Part shown: piece by piece, positions 39,993 through 48,664 of the stretch
Numbering within the stretch: position 1 is the first letter of the stretch
Layout of the letters: the number at the start of each line of letters is the position of its first letter
NCBI GenBank assembly: GCA_948144175.1
Contig: CANXME010002654.1
Location: 1,612,001-1,676,000 of the forward strand
Direction: 5' to 3'
Source: Closterium sp. NIES-65
Taxonomy: Eukaryota > Streptophyta > Zygnematophyceae > Desmidiales > Closteriaceae
DNA length: 64,000 bases
Notes under the pieces: model-generated
What the model was told of the DNA's origin: nothing
Seen by the model: the letters and a program-made list of their open reading frames with translations, nothing else
The model's database searches: none
Translations under genes and position numbers: made by a program

Positions 39993-41755
39993 CAGGTTCG
40001 TCGAGAACGAGGGGAGGTAGAGACCAGACAGGGTGCCAGAGGGGGCCGCCGGACACGAAAGGACCGTGGAGAATCAGACAGGACAGGCCCCCCAGAGGGG
40101 TCAGCCAGGGACACCGCAACCGGCCGACTCAGCGGCGTGAGAGTGGTGCGGTCCCTAAAGAAGGAGCGAGACGCTCCAGAGTCAAGGGTGAAGGTGTGAG
40201 AGGCCGAAGCCGACACAGTACCTGAGAGGGTAGACTCACCAGTACCTGAGAGCACAGACGCACTGGCACCTAGAGCAGCAGCCTCACGAGTACCTGACAC
40301 AGCAGTACCAATGCCCGGGTCGGGCGGGAAACACCGGTAACAGTCATCCTCATCACTACCAGTCACAACATACATAGCAGAAAGAATAGCATCAAAGTGA
40401 AGATCATAAATAGCTACACCAGCTCTAGACAGCTCCCCCCAGCGGGGGATCTCAGCGGCCTCCGGAAACTGCTGACGCCAGGCGTCGGTCAGGCGGCCAA
40501 AGCAGCGGCGGGCTGTGTGGGTGCCTCCACACCTCTCCCCTGCACGGTCGCCGGTGCGAAGAACGTAGGGGCAGGGACCAAACGCACCACCACGCTGACG
40601 CTGCAAGTACCACTCACGGAGCTGCTGAGGGGCGGGGACGGTGCGAGAGCGCTGCTGCTGCTGTGGCTGCTGCTGCTGCTGCTGCTGCTGACGCTGACCA
40701 CCCCCAGAGCTGCTCCGCTGAGACGAGCCACCCCGACCCCCGCCGCTACCTCCACCCCCGCCTCCACCGCCACCCCCGTCTCCACCGCCACCGCCCCCAC
40801 CGGCACCCTCACCCCCGCCTCCTCCGCTACCTCCTCCGCCGCCACCTCCGCCTCCACCGCCTCCACTAGTACCTCCACTCCCGCCACCACCTCCACCGCC
40901 ACCCCCACTCCCCCCGCCACCCCCACCTCCCCCGCCACCGCCCCCTCTAGCTCCACCCGCTCCCTTGCCCCCTTTGCCCTTGCCATTGCGGCGTCTACCG
41001 CTGGGGGCAGACGCCGCACCGACTGACTCAAAACCATCGAGGTCGGCCGCAGCGGCAGAGGCGACAGAGGGCAGCAGGGGGGAAGGAGAACACCCCTCAA
41101 AAATGGGGGTGCGAGGGTCACCCCGAGAGGCCCCTACAGCAACGATGCTCTTCTCATCCGCTAGCAGGGACTCCTCAAGGAGGTCGACAGTGAGGGTGGT
41201 GGGACAGACAGAGATAAACTGGTCCCTAACTACACGAAGGGACTCAGGGAGACGAGTGACGAGAAAGTAGAGAGTGATGTACATGGGAGGAGGGTTTGCG
41301 GCGCGGAACTCAGCAGGAAGGGCAGCGCGGTAGCGAGCGTCACTAGCGCGGAGGTGGGTAACGAGGTCAGCAACAGTGGGAAAGGCAGCGAGGTCAGGGA
41401 AGAGAAACGGTAGCATGAGGCGGCTAAGCGTAGCGGAGGAAGGGGAGGAGTAGCGTGCAACTACAGCGTCGTACAAGGCCTGAGCGGTCTTGCACTGACT
41501 AAAGTGGGCACGCTCGGAGGAAGGGAGGTGGCGACGCACAGCAAGACGTGCAGCAGCATCGCGGGTCGCCCACTTGGAGCGAACGGCGGGGTCAGCATCA
41601 GCAGGAGGGGCAGGGACAGCTCCAGAGACAAAGTCAAAGAGAGAGACCTCATCTATCGCATCACACAGTAAGTACTGCTGCAGGTCTTCAATCCAGACTG
41701 CAAAGTCCATGGCTCTACCCTCAGCGTCAAAAGCTAGGACAGTGGGGGTGGCCAT
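39989..41755 (-). CDS. Copia-6 Gag-protease
   Basis: The only family copy with Gag in one frame. Start chosen at 41755 (MATPTVLAFDAEGRA), matching the other copies, although the frame is open further upstream into the leader. Capsid blocks run through NPPPMYITLYFLVTRL, where the C run is interrupted by T. A Gly linker (about 40720-40960), a Gln tract (about 40655-40690), REWYLQRQRGG, then the extended knuckle C-x13-C-x3-H-x4-C (PYVLRTGDRAGERC GGTHTARRC), and protease TFTLDSGASRSFFRDRTTLT. The frame shifts near 40060, after the active site. Confidence 0.92.
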   Translation of the reverse strand: MATPTVLAFDAEGRAMDFAVWIEDLQQYLLCDAIDEVSLFDFVSGAVPAPPADADPAVRSKWATRDAAARLAVRRHLPSSERAHFSQCKTAQALYDAVVARYSSPSSATLSRLMLPFLFPDLAAFPTVADLVTHLRASDARYRAALPAEFRAANPPPMYITLYFLVTRLPESLRVVRDQFISVCPTTLTVDLLEESLLADEKSIVAVGASRGDPRTPIFEGCSPSPLLPSVASAAAADLDGFESVGAASAPSGRRRNGKGKGGKGAGGARGGGGGGGGGGGGSGGGGGGGGGSGGTSGGGGGGGGGGGGSGGGGGEGAGGGGGGGDGGGGGGGGGGSGGGRGGSSQRSSSGGGQRQQQQQQQQPQQQQRSRTVPAPQQLREWYLQRQRGGAFGPCPYVLRTGDRAGERCGGTHTARRCFGRLTDAWRQQFPEAAEIPRWGELSRAGVAIYDLHFDAILSAMYVVTGSDEDDCYRCFPPDPGIGTAVSGTREAAALGASASVLSGTGESTLSGTVSASASHTFTLDSGASRSFFRDRTTLTPLSRPVAVSLADPSGGPVLSDSPRSFRVRRPPLAPCLVSTSPRSRRTW

Positions 41756-42645
41756 GACAGCAGCTGACAGTCTCACCGGGCAGGAGGAGTCGGGTAGCTC
41801 AGTAGTATAGTAACACGGCAGCACAGCGGCTGCGCCGATCCAGGAGCAGCAGTGGCCCCACAGGAGCAGGAGTGCGGCTCCACTGGCGGCTCGGGCGGCT
41901 CGGGCGGCTCGCGCGGCTCGGGTGACGCAGGGGCTCACGGGCGGCGCGGGCGGCTGCACGGGCGGCTCACGGGCGGCTGGGGCTGCTCACGGGCGGCACG
42001 GTGGGCGGCTGCACGGGCGGCTGCACGGTGGCGCGGTGGGCTGCAGCACGGGCGGCGGGGCCGACGGTGGGCCGTAGCGGGGCTGTAGCGGGGCCGGCGG
42101 CGGGCTGTAGCGGGGCTGTAGCGAGGCTGCAGCGGGGCCGACGGCGGGCTGTAGTGGGGCCGACGGCGGGCTGTAGCGGGACCGGCGGCGGGCTGTAGCG
42201 GGGCCGGCAGCGGGCTGTAGTGGGGCCGACGGCGGGCTGTAGCGGGGCCGACGGCGGGCTATAGCGGGGCCGACAGCGGGCTGGAGCGGGGCCTACGGCG
42301 GGCCGACGGGGTCTAGGCGGGGCCAACGAGGGGCCGTAGCGGGGCCTAGGCGGGCCGACAGGGCCTAAGCGGGGCCGACGCGGGGCCGTAGCGGGGCCTA
42401 AGCGGGGCCGACAGGGCCTAAGTGGGGCCGACGAGGCCTAAGCGGGGCCGAATAGGGGCCTAAGCGGGGCCGATGAGGGGCCTAAGCGGGGCCGACGAGG
42501 GGCCTAAGCGGGGCTGACGAGGGGCCTAAGCGAGAGCACGGCGGTAAGGGCGACACGGAGGGTCGCTAAAAAAAAACGCGCGCCTCGGGGCGCGCTTCGG
42601 TGGGCCCTAGGAACAGTCCCTAGGAAGGGACCTGCTCTGATTCCA
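41756..42645 (-). repeat. Copia-6 leader with minisatellites, hairpin and primer site
   Basis: Primer site TGGAATCAGAGC (complement of 42634-42645), then a hairpin GTCCCT-TCCT-AGGGAC, a GGGCCC palindrome, and about 0.8 kb of GC-rich repeats (GGGGCCGACGGCGGGCTGTA-like units at 42050-42310 and GGGGCCTAAGC-like units at 42330-42530). Confidence 0.82.
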
Positions 42646-42777
42646 TGAGAAAATATGAACGAGAATGAATGAACTATGAACGAGGTGAGTACAAATAGGA
42701 AACCCTAATTGGGTTGTACCCCCTATGGAATACCCCACTATAGCCTACACAAATAAGTAAGCTATAATGTTCTGACA
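42646..42777 (-). repeat. Copia-6 5' LTR (132 bp)
   Basis: Differs from the left LTR at two positions near its outer end (ATATGAACG versus ACATGAACA). Followed by TSD GCAGC and Gypsy-1 RNase H. Confidence 0.95.
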
Positions 42778-42782
42778 GCAGC

Positions 42783-43354
42783 TACAGACAGCACTGACTA
42801 CAGCGCCAGTACTCATCCTACCGAATCCAGACAAGGACTACGTGGTGGAAGCAGACGCTAGTGACCAAGCAGTCGGAGCAAGACTGATGCAGGATCACGG
42901 ACGCGGTTTGCAGCCCATCGCCTACCTTAGTAAGAAGCTACACGGAGCAGAACTAAACTACCCCATTCACGACAAGGAAGCCTTAGCGATAGTCATAGCC
43001 TTCAAGGCGTGGAGGTGTTACCTAGAGGGAGCCAAGACTACAGTCTATACTGACCACTGCAGTCTCAAATACCTGAAGTCACAGCCGACACTCTCACGAC
43101 GACAGGTGCGGTGGGTGGACTTCCTGGAAACTCACTTCCACTACGACATCGTCTACAAGCCCGGGCTACACAACAAGGTAGACGCGTTGAGCCGCCCCGG
43201 ACATGTAGCAGGCATCCAGCTCGACGGGATGAACCCTCTGCTCAAGGGTCTATTCCAACATGGGTACTCCGTGGACGCACAGATTGCTACAAGAGAGACC
43301 AAGAAGCTATTAGAGTGGGAGAAAGACTTAGCTGTAAGAAAGGGTTCAGGATAG
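42783..43354 (+). CDS. Gypsy-1 RNase H
   Basis: RNase H domain resuming after Copia-6: VEADASDQAVGARLMQDHGR, PIAYLSKKLHGAELNYPIHD, KEALAIVIAFKAWRCYLEG, TVYTDHCSLKYL, RRQVRWVDFLETHFHYDIVY, GLHNKVDALSRPG. Catalytic Asp and Glu positions look present. A TAG ends the frame at 43352-43354, in the tether to integrase. Confidence 0.88.
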
Positions 43355-44345
43355 ATTTGGGTACCGAGTTACGCCCCGCTACGGCAGATCCTATTGGAGG
43401 AGTTTCACGACGTACCTTACGCGGGACATTTCGGGAGCAACAAGACGTTAGCAGGGATAGCGAAGTATTACTACTGGCCCGGGATGGCAGCAGACGTGCA
43501 GCAGTTCGTCACCTCTTGCAACACGTGCCAGCGGATGAAGAGCATCAAGCAGAAAAAAGTAGGGTTAATTCAGCCTCTACCCATACCGGAGCAGCCATGG
43601 CAGGTCGTTAGCCTCGACTTCATCACAGGGCTTCCTTCGACCTCACGGGGACATGATTCCATCCTCGTGGTGATCGATAAGTTCTCCAAAATGGGTCACT
43701 TCATACCGACCAACGCCACAGCTACAGCTGAAGCAACTGCTCGACTCTTCTTCAACCGCATCATCACCATCCACGGCATCCCCGCTACACTCATCTCAGA
43801 CAGAGACCCCAAATTCACGAGTAAGTTCCTAGAAGGAACTCATGGGACTGTTGGGGACAAAGCTTGCAATGTCTTCAGCATACCACCCCCAGACTGACGG
43901 ACAGACAGAGCGACTCAATCAAGTGGTTGAACAGTTACCGACCCTAGAGTTTGCTTACAACAACGCATCATATGCGGCCACAGGGAAAACTCCTTTCATC
44001 CTGTGTTACGGACGGGAACCACTCACACCACAGCAGCGAATTACACCGGCACACGTCCAAGCTGCACATGACTTCATCACCACCATGCTGCAGCTATGGG
44101 ATAAGACTCAGCAACGTCTCACCACGATGCAGAACTCCCAGAAGCAGTATGCCGATCCTCAACGACGTGATCACTCAGTAGCAGTCGGAGATCAGGTGCT
44201 TCCTGACACGCGCAACTTGAACCTGTCTCACCTCCCATCCAAACTCCGGCCTCGCTTCTGTGGTCCTTTTCTCGTTGAGGCACAGGTGACACCAGTTACA
44301 TTCCGCTTGCGCTTACCTACTACTTGGAAGTTTCACAACGCTTTC
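43355..44345 (+). pseudogene. Gypsy-1 integrase
   Basis: HDVPYAGHFGSNKTLAGIAK with CNTCQRMK forms the HHCC finger; WQVVSLDFITGLP and LISDRDPKFTS supply two Asp. The frame breaks near 43845-43890, then SSAYHPQTDGQTERLNQVVE supplies the Glu region. A stretch normally found after NQVVEQ appears deleted (VVEQLPTLEFAYNN). The C-terminal part (VGDQVLP...LSHLPSKLRPRFCGPF) runs to 44345, where NA-LTR-1 interrupts it. Confidence 0.88.
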
Positions 44346-45685
44346 TGTCAGACTTTATATTATTTATATTTGTAACTGCCTGTAGCTGTAGTTAGTGTAG
44401 TTATTGCAAATTTTGTTAGGTGGTGCACCCTTTTGTTTCCTATGCTATATGTTCCTTGAACCTATAGTGAAACCCACCCTTTTCACCTTCACAACTTTCT
44501 CGACTCTCCCCCTTGGGCCCAACTCACTCGATACCTAAGTTGGGCCTAGGCTCCTCAGCCTAGGCCCTTACGTTCTAATTACTTTAACATGGTATCAGAG
44601 CAGTTTGGTCCTGGCCTGTGGGCCCGACCAAAGCTTCCGCTGCTGAATTTCTGGTCGCGCGCCTCGGGCGCGTGACGTCTTTTTTTTCTACCCGTCGCGG
44701 ACCCGCCCCTGGCGCCCGCGACGGCGCTCTGAGCCGTCGCGGACCCGCCTCTGGCGCCTGCGGCGGTGCCCTGAGCCGTCGCGGACCCGCCTCTGGCGCC
44801 TGCGGCGGTGCACTGAGCCGCCGCGGACCCGCCTCTGGCGCCTGCGTTGGTGCCCTGCGCCATCGCGGACCCGCCCCTGGCGCCCGCGGCGGTGCCCTTG
44901 AGCCGCCGTGGACCCGCCATTGGCGCCTGCGACGGTGCTTTCCGCCCCTGCACTCCCTGAAGCCGCCCCTGACACCACTGCACCGACACCTTTTCGCCGC
45001 TCTGCGGCTTTCTTCCTTCCCACCCCCCTCCTCCTTTGTCTCCCTGCAGCCGCGGGGAGGAGGGTCTGGGGGTGGAGGGTGTTGGAGTGTGGGTCGTACC
45101 CTTCCCTTCCCCTCCTCCTCCTTTTGTTCCCACTGCTGCAGCTGCCGCTGGGGGGGAGGGTGTGAGGGTGTGGGGGAGCAGGGGGAGAGGCGCCGGGGTG
45201 ACGGGTGTGAGGCAACCAGCAGCCGTCCCTCCACCTCTCCTCTCTTCCCCCCCTGTCTACTGCTCCTGCAGCAGTGTGGGGGAGGGGAGGGAGGAGGGTG
45301 AGGTGATGGAGGGGGTGACCAGTTAGTGTCTGCCCGCCTGCAGTACCTGCTGTTGCTTGGTTATTATCTTGCTTGTGTTGCTTGTGTACCCCTGCAAGTT
45401 GTGTTCTGCACAAACTTCTGCTGCAGGCAGTTATGGGGGAGTGTCAGACTTTATATTATTTATATTTGTAACTGCCTGTAGCTGTAGTTAGTGTAGTTAT
45501 TGCAAATTTTGTTAGGTGGTGCACCCTTTTGTTTCCTATGCTATATGTTCCTTGAACCTATAGTGAAACCCACCTTTTTCACCTTCACAACTTTCTCGAC
45601 TCTCCCCCTTGGGCCCAACTCACTCGATACCTAAGTTGGGCCTAGGCTCCTCAGCCTAGGCCCTTACGTTCTAATTACTTTAACA
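44346..45685 (+). mobile_element. NA-LTR-1: 1.34-kb non-autonomous LTR element
   Basis: Identical-length 244-bp LTRs (44346-44589, 45442-45685), primer site TGGTATCAGAGC, polypurine tract GTTATGGGGGAG, and perfect TSD CTTTC (44341-44345, 45686-45690). The 852-bp internal region has no retroviral domains. It must use proteins of another element. Its LTR resembles that of NA-LTR-2 (shared TAACTGCCTGTAG, GGTGGTGCACC and CTTGAACCTATAGTGAAACC) but not those of the coding elements here. Confidence 0.95.
44590..45441 (+). repeat. NA-LTR-1 internal domain
   Basis: Starts with primer site TGGTATCAGAGCAG and a hairpin TTTGGTC...GACCAAA. 44690-44930 holds about six 39-bp units of the form GCCGTCGCGGACCCGCC/TCTGGCGCCTGCGGCGG. 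The rest is C-rich then G-rich (GGGAGGGTGTGAGGGTGTGG, also in NA-LTR-2). No credible gene. Confidence 0.85.
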
Positions 45686-45690
45686 CTTTC

Positions 45691-45975
45691 CATGTCCAGC
45701 TACTTAAGCCCTACAAGGACCCCAACCAACAGTTCCAGGGACGGCAACTACCGCCACCACCACCTGCTCTCATACAGGATGAACCCGAGTACGAGATCGA
45801 GCGCCTTTTCTCTCATCGGCGCCGCGGTGGCAAGACTCTCGAGTTCCTGATACGTTGGAAGGGATACAACCCCACTGAGGACAGTTGGGTTGCAGAAGCT
45901 GATATGGGCAACGCACGCCGTACTCTCAAGGACTATCTTGTCAAGCAGGGTGTATCTCACGCCACCCAGCTTTGA
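45691..45975 (+). CDS. Gypsy-1 integrase C-terminus and chromodomain
   Basis: In frame with 44343-44345 once NA-LTR-1 and one TSD copy are removed. VQLLKPYKD is the usual chromovirus integrase end. A chromodomain follows: EYEIERLFSHRRRGG, LEFLIRWKGYNPTEDSWV and NARRTLKDYL, with aromatic residues at Tyr (EYEIE), Trp (RWKGY) and Trp (DSWV). Chromodomains of this kind bind methylated histone H3 and bias integration to heterochromatin. TGA at 45973-45975, within the polypurine stretch. Confidence 0.93.
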   Translation, partial: HVQLLKPYKDPNQQFQGRQLPPPPPALIQDEPEYEIERLFSHRRRGGKTLEFLIRWKGYNPTEDSWVAEADMGNARRTLKDYLVKQGVSHATQL

Positions 45976-45985
45976 GGGGGGGACG

Positions 45986-46402
45986 TGTGAGAGTACGACG
46001 GCTTATGCCTCGCTGTGAGAGTACGATGGCTTATGCCAGCTATGCTTGCTTGCCTTTACTTTTATCATGCTATTTCTAGCATAGGATAATTATATGCATG
46101 CATGAATTGCTTGATTTCCTAGGCTAGGTGCTTTCCTATATTTTATTATAGTTATAGCACCGAGCTAGGGTGCGTGCACCGTATTCTGGCTTTTCGGTTG
46201 CCACCGAATTGCCTTCGACCGAATTCGGTAAGGATCTGTTCGGGACGCTTCGCAACCCGCGAAACCTTCGCGTAACACCTGGTTACCGGGCCTTGTGTCG
46301 AGCCTATATATAGCCTCGTGTTGTACCCAGGTGAACATTCAATTCAATTCAATTCGACTCAATTCTCATTCTCTTTTCTGAACTCGATCATAGATCCTCA
46401 CA
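45986..46402 (+). repeat. Gypsy-1 3' LTR with an extra 28-bp unit
   Basis: Preceded by polypurine TTTGAGGGGGGGACG. It starts TGTGAGAGTACGACGGC...GCCTCGC (45986-46013) and then repeats TGTGAGAGTACGATGGC..., which is where the 5' LTR starts. From 46014 the two LTRs are colinear. Ends CCTCACA, followed by TSD CTCGC. Confidence 0.9.
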
Positions 46403-46505
46403 CTCGCGCACGATAGTAGGCTCGCAGAAGATATGGGTAGGAAAAAAAAAGATCGATGTGGTGGGCCCTAGGCACAGTTCCCACAGGGGAACCTGCTCGG
46501 TACCA
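46403..46505 (-). other. Copia-5 leader remnant and primer site
   Basis: Contains a short piece homologous to the integrase flank of Gypsy-1 (GCACGATAGTAGG), then the complement of the family leader: GGGCCC palindrome, hairpin GTTCCC-CTGT-GGGAAC, and primer site TGGTACCGAGCAGG. The rest of the Copia-5 5' half is missing. Confidence 0.82.
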
Positions 46506-46565
46506 TAAGGAAAGTAGAACGAGAATGAATGACTAAGGAGTGGAAGTGATACAAATATGCAACCC
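46506..46565 (-). repeat. Copia-5 5' LTR, first fragment
   Basis: TAAGGAAAGTAGAACGAG to the AACCC that forms the Copia-7 TSD. Continues at 53813. Confidence 0.9.
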
Positions 46566-46699
46566 TGTTGAATAACTGAACAGGAATGGTTGAACTAGTA
46601 GTGAAAACAGTACAAGTACCTAACCCTAGAATTGTGTACCCCCTATAGACTAACCCACTGTGGCCTAAACAAGAACAACAACATATATGATGTTTGACA
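46566..46699 (-). repeat. Copia-7 3' LTR (134 bp)
   Basis: Plus-strand TGTTGAATAACTGAACAG ... TGTTTGACA, adjacent to the complement of the polypurine tract (CACCCCTATAGGCAAAG). Confidence 0.95.
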
Positions 46700-46932
46700 C
46701 ACCCCTATAGGCAAAGTGGGGGAGAACTAGGGGTCACAAGACCAGTCAAGGCAAAGCAAGACAAAACAAGCTCAGGGTGGATCTCAAGGATACCACACAA
46801 ATTCCGAGTACAAGCAAGTGGTCACAAGACCAGTTCACAAGCAGGTTTATAATAGAACAAGAGGTACAATGATCACAACCTAGCAAGAGTAAACATGCAG
46901 GTATATATATAGAGATCACAGTACAAACAGAC

Positions 46933-48660
46933 TCAAGAAGTAAGCAAGTGAGGTACAGTAGGCACAAGGCTTGGAAGAGTGCAAAAGCGCTGATGGTCAC
47001 AAGGCTAAAGCGCCTTGGTGAACACATTAGCAGTGTTAGCCTCAGAGGCCACGTAACGTAGACGAAGCTGACCACGCTGCTGCAACTCTCGAGCAAGGAA
47101 GTAGCGCACAGCAATGTGCTTCATTCTGTGCTCCAGTCTGTGCTCCTCACACAAGGCAATGGCTGCCTTGTTGTCGACGTACAGCACTGGAGGAGAACGA
47201 GGCTGCTCTCCAAGGTTGGTCAGCAAGTAGGTGAGCCAGCGTAGCTCCTGGGCCGCCATGGCTGTGGCGTAGATCTCAGCCTCACAACTGGAGCTGAGAA
47301 CAGAAGAAGAGCGAGTAGAACGCCAAGAAACAGAACCAGAGCCAAGACTGAAGGAGTAACCCTGAGACGATCGCTGAGTAGCCTGGTCGTCTGCCCAAGA
47401 AGCGTCTGAGTGCCCAGTGAGAACAACTGGGACTCGCCCTCCAAGCACTAGCCCCATGCCCGACGTACTGTACAAGTAGCGCAACACCCTCTTAGCTGCA
47501 TCCATGTGCTCCTTCCAGTGACGGCCGGGAGCGACATAGCGAGCAAGAATGCTAAGAGGGTATGCAAGGTCAGGTCGAGTGCAGGTCATCAGGTACATCA
47601 GGCAACCCACAAGCTCTGGATATGGGCCACTCGGCTCTACAGACTCATCTGAAGGCAGATCTGAGAGCGAGTGACCGGTAGGCAGAGAAGTGGGCTGAGG
47701 CGAGGAGTACGTGAAGCGGAAGCGCTGAAGGAGCTGCTGCACCATGTGTGACTAAGTCAAGGTGATGGTGCGGTGTGCTCTATCCCGGGTGATCCGCAAG
47801 CCAAGATAGCTTGTCAGTTCACCCAGGTCTGTGCACGTGTGTCTCTTCTGCAGCTCGAACTTCACGTGGGCAAGTCCAGCAGTGTCAGCAGTGGCAAAGA
47901 CCAAGTCGTGGACGTACACGAGGATGTAGAGCGGCGGCAGTGAGGTGTCGGTGCGTAGAAACAGCGACGGGTCACCAGTAGAAGGCGCGAACCCAAGAGC
48001 CGCAAGCGTAGTCCTCAGTGTGTCGTGCCACTCACATGGCGCGTGGCAGAGACCGTAGACTGGCCGTCGGAGGCTCCATTTGGTACCAGGAGGGAACGAC
48101 CCAGTGAAACCAGGTGGGCGGCGCAGCCAGATCTCCTCGTGCAGGCTGCCCTGTAGGAAAGCAAGGCTGAAGTCAAGAGAGTGGAGCTCGTAGTCACGCT
48201 GAGCGGCGACGTGCACCAGAACCCGAAGAGTGGTCATCTTCGAGGTCGGGGAGAAGGTTTGGAAGAAGTCAACTCCCTCTCGCTGACTGAAGCCTTGGCA
48301 ACGTAACGCGCCTTGAAGACAGGCGGAGAGCGCGGCGGCCGCTTCACCCTGAAAATCCACATGCCACTGACAATGTTTGCCCCAGGTGGGGGAACCTCCT
48401 CGACGTAGGTGCCTGTGGACTTCCAGGAAGCCATCTCTGTGTCCATGGCTGTCTGCCACTGAGAAGAGTAGGGACCGGCCATCGCCTCTGCGTAAGAGCG
48501 TGGGGTCGTGATGTCTGGTGCATCCGGGTCTCCTTCAGGGGCAACAAGCATGGACACGAGATGGGGCAAAGCGGCAGCAAAGCACTCAAACTCCTCCTGC
48601 CTGTCCTCAAGGACGTTAGTGCTAAGAGCACACTCACCCCCGACGGACGGAGGACAGACA
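46933..48660 (-). pseudogene. Copia-7 RT-RNase H
   Basis: Broken into several frames. RT: SWKSTGTYVEEVPPPGANIV, MWIFRVKRPPRSPPVF, a frameshift near 48295 (ARYVA then KASVS), LHSLDFSLAFLQGSLHEEIW, and the catalytic box YVHD in ILVYVHDLVF (about 47905) instead of YVDD. A stop near 47752 precedes SHMVQQLLQRF. RNase H: SSCEAEIYATA, YVDNKAAIAL, ANVFTKAL then a stop. Clearly inactive. Confidence 0.88.
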
Positions 48661-48664
48661 GACT

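Larger units (their letters stand above)
35566..42777 (-). mobile_element. Copia-6: most complete Ty1/copia copy, nested in Gypsy-1
   Basis: 7212 bp, 132-bp LTRs at 35566-35697 and 42646-42777 with two differences, perfect TSD GCAGC (35561-35565, 42778-42782). The coding strand is minus. It has every module of the family in three open frames: Gag-zinc knuckle-protease (39989-41755), integrase-linker (37641-39992) and RT-RNase H (35910-37640). Remaining lesions: a frameshift after protease, a TAG before RT, and YVDN in RT. Confidence 0.97.
31549..46402 (+). mobile_element. Gypsy-1: Ty3/gypsy chromovirus with three nested insertions
   Basis: Flanked by TSD CTCGC (31544-31548, 46403-46407), with LTRs 31549-31941 and 45986-46402. 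Gag, protease, RT, RNase H, integrase and a C-terminal chromodomain lie in the order of Ty3/gypsy chromoviruses. A solo copia LTR (33032-33176), Copia-6 (35566-42777) and NA-LTR-1 (44346-45685) are inserted in it. Without them it is about 6.15 kb. It is inserted in the integrase of Copia-5. Confidence 0.96.

Noticed and set aside
31549-46402. Reading Gypsy-1 to NA-LTR-1 as one novel giant mobile element with several gene modules
   Set aside because: LTR pairs, primer sites and 5-bp TSDs show separate, nested conventional insertions.
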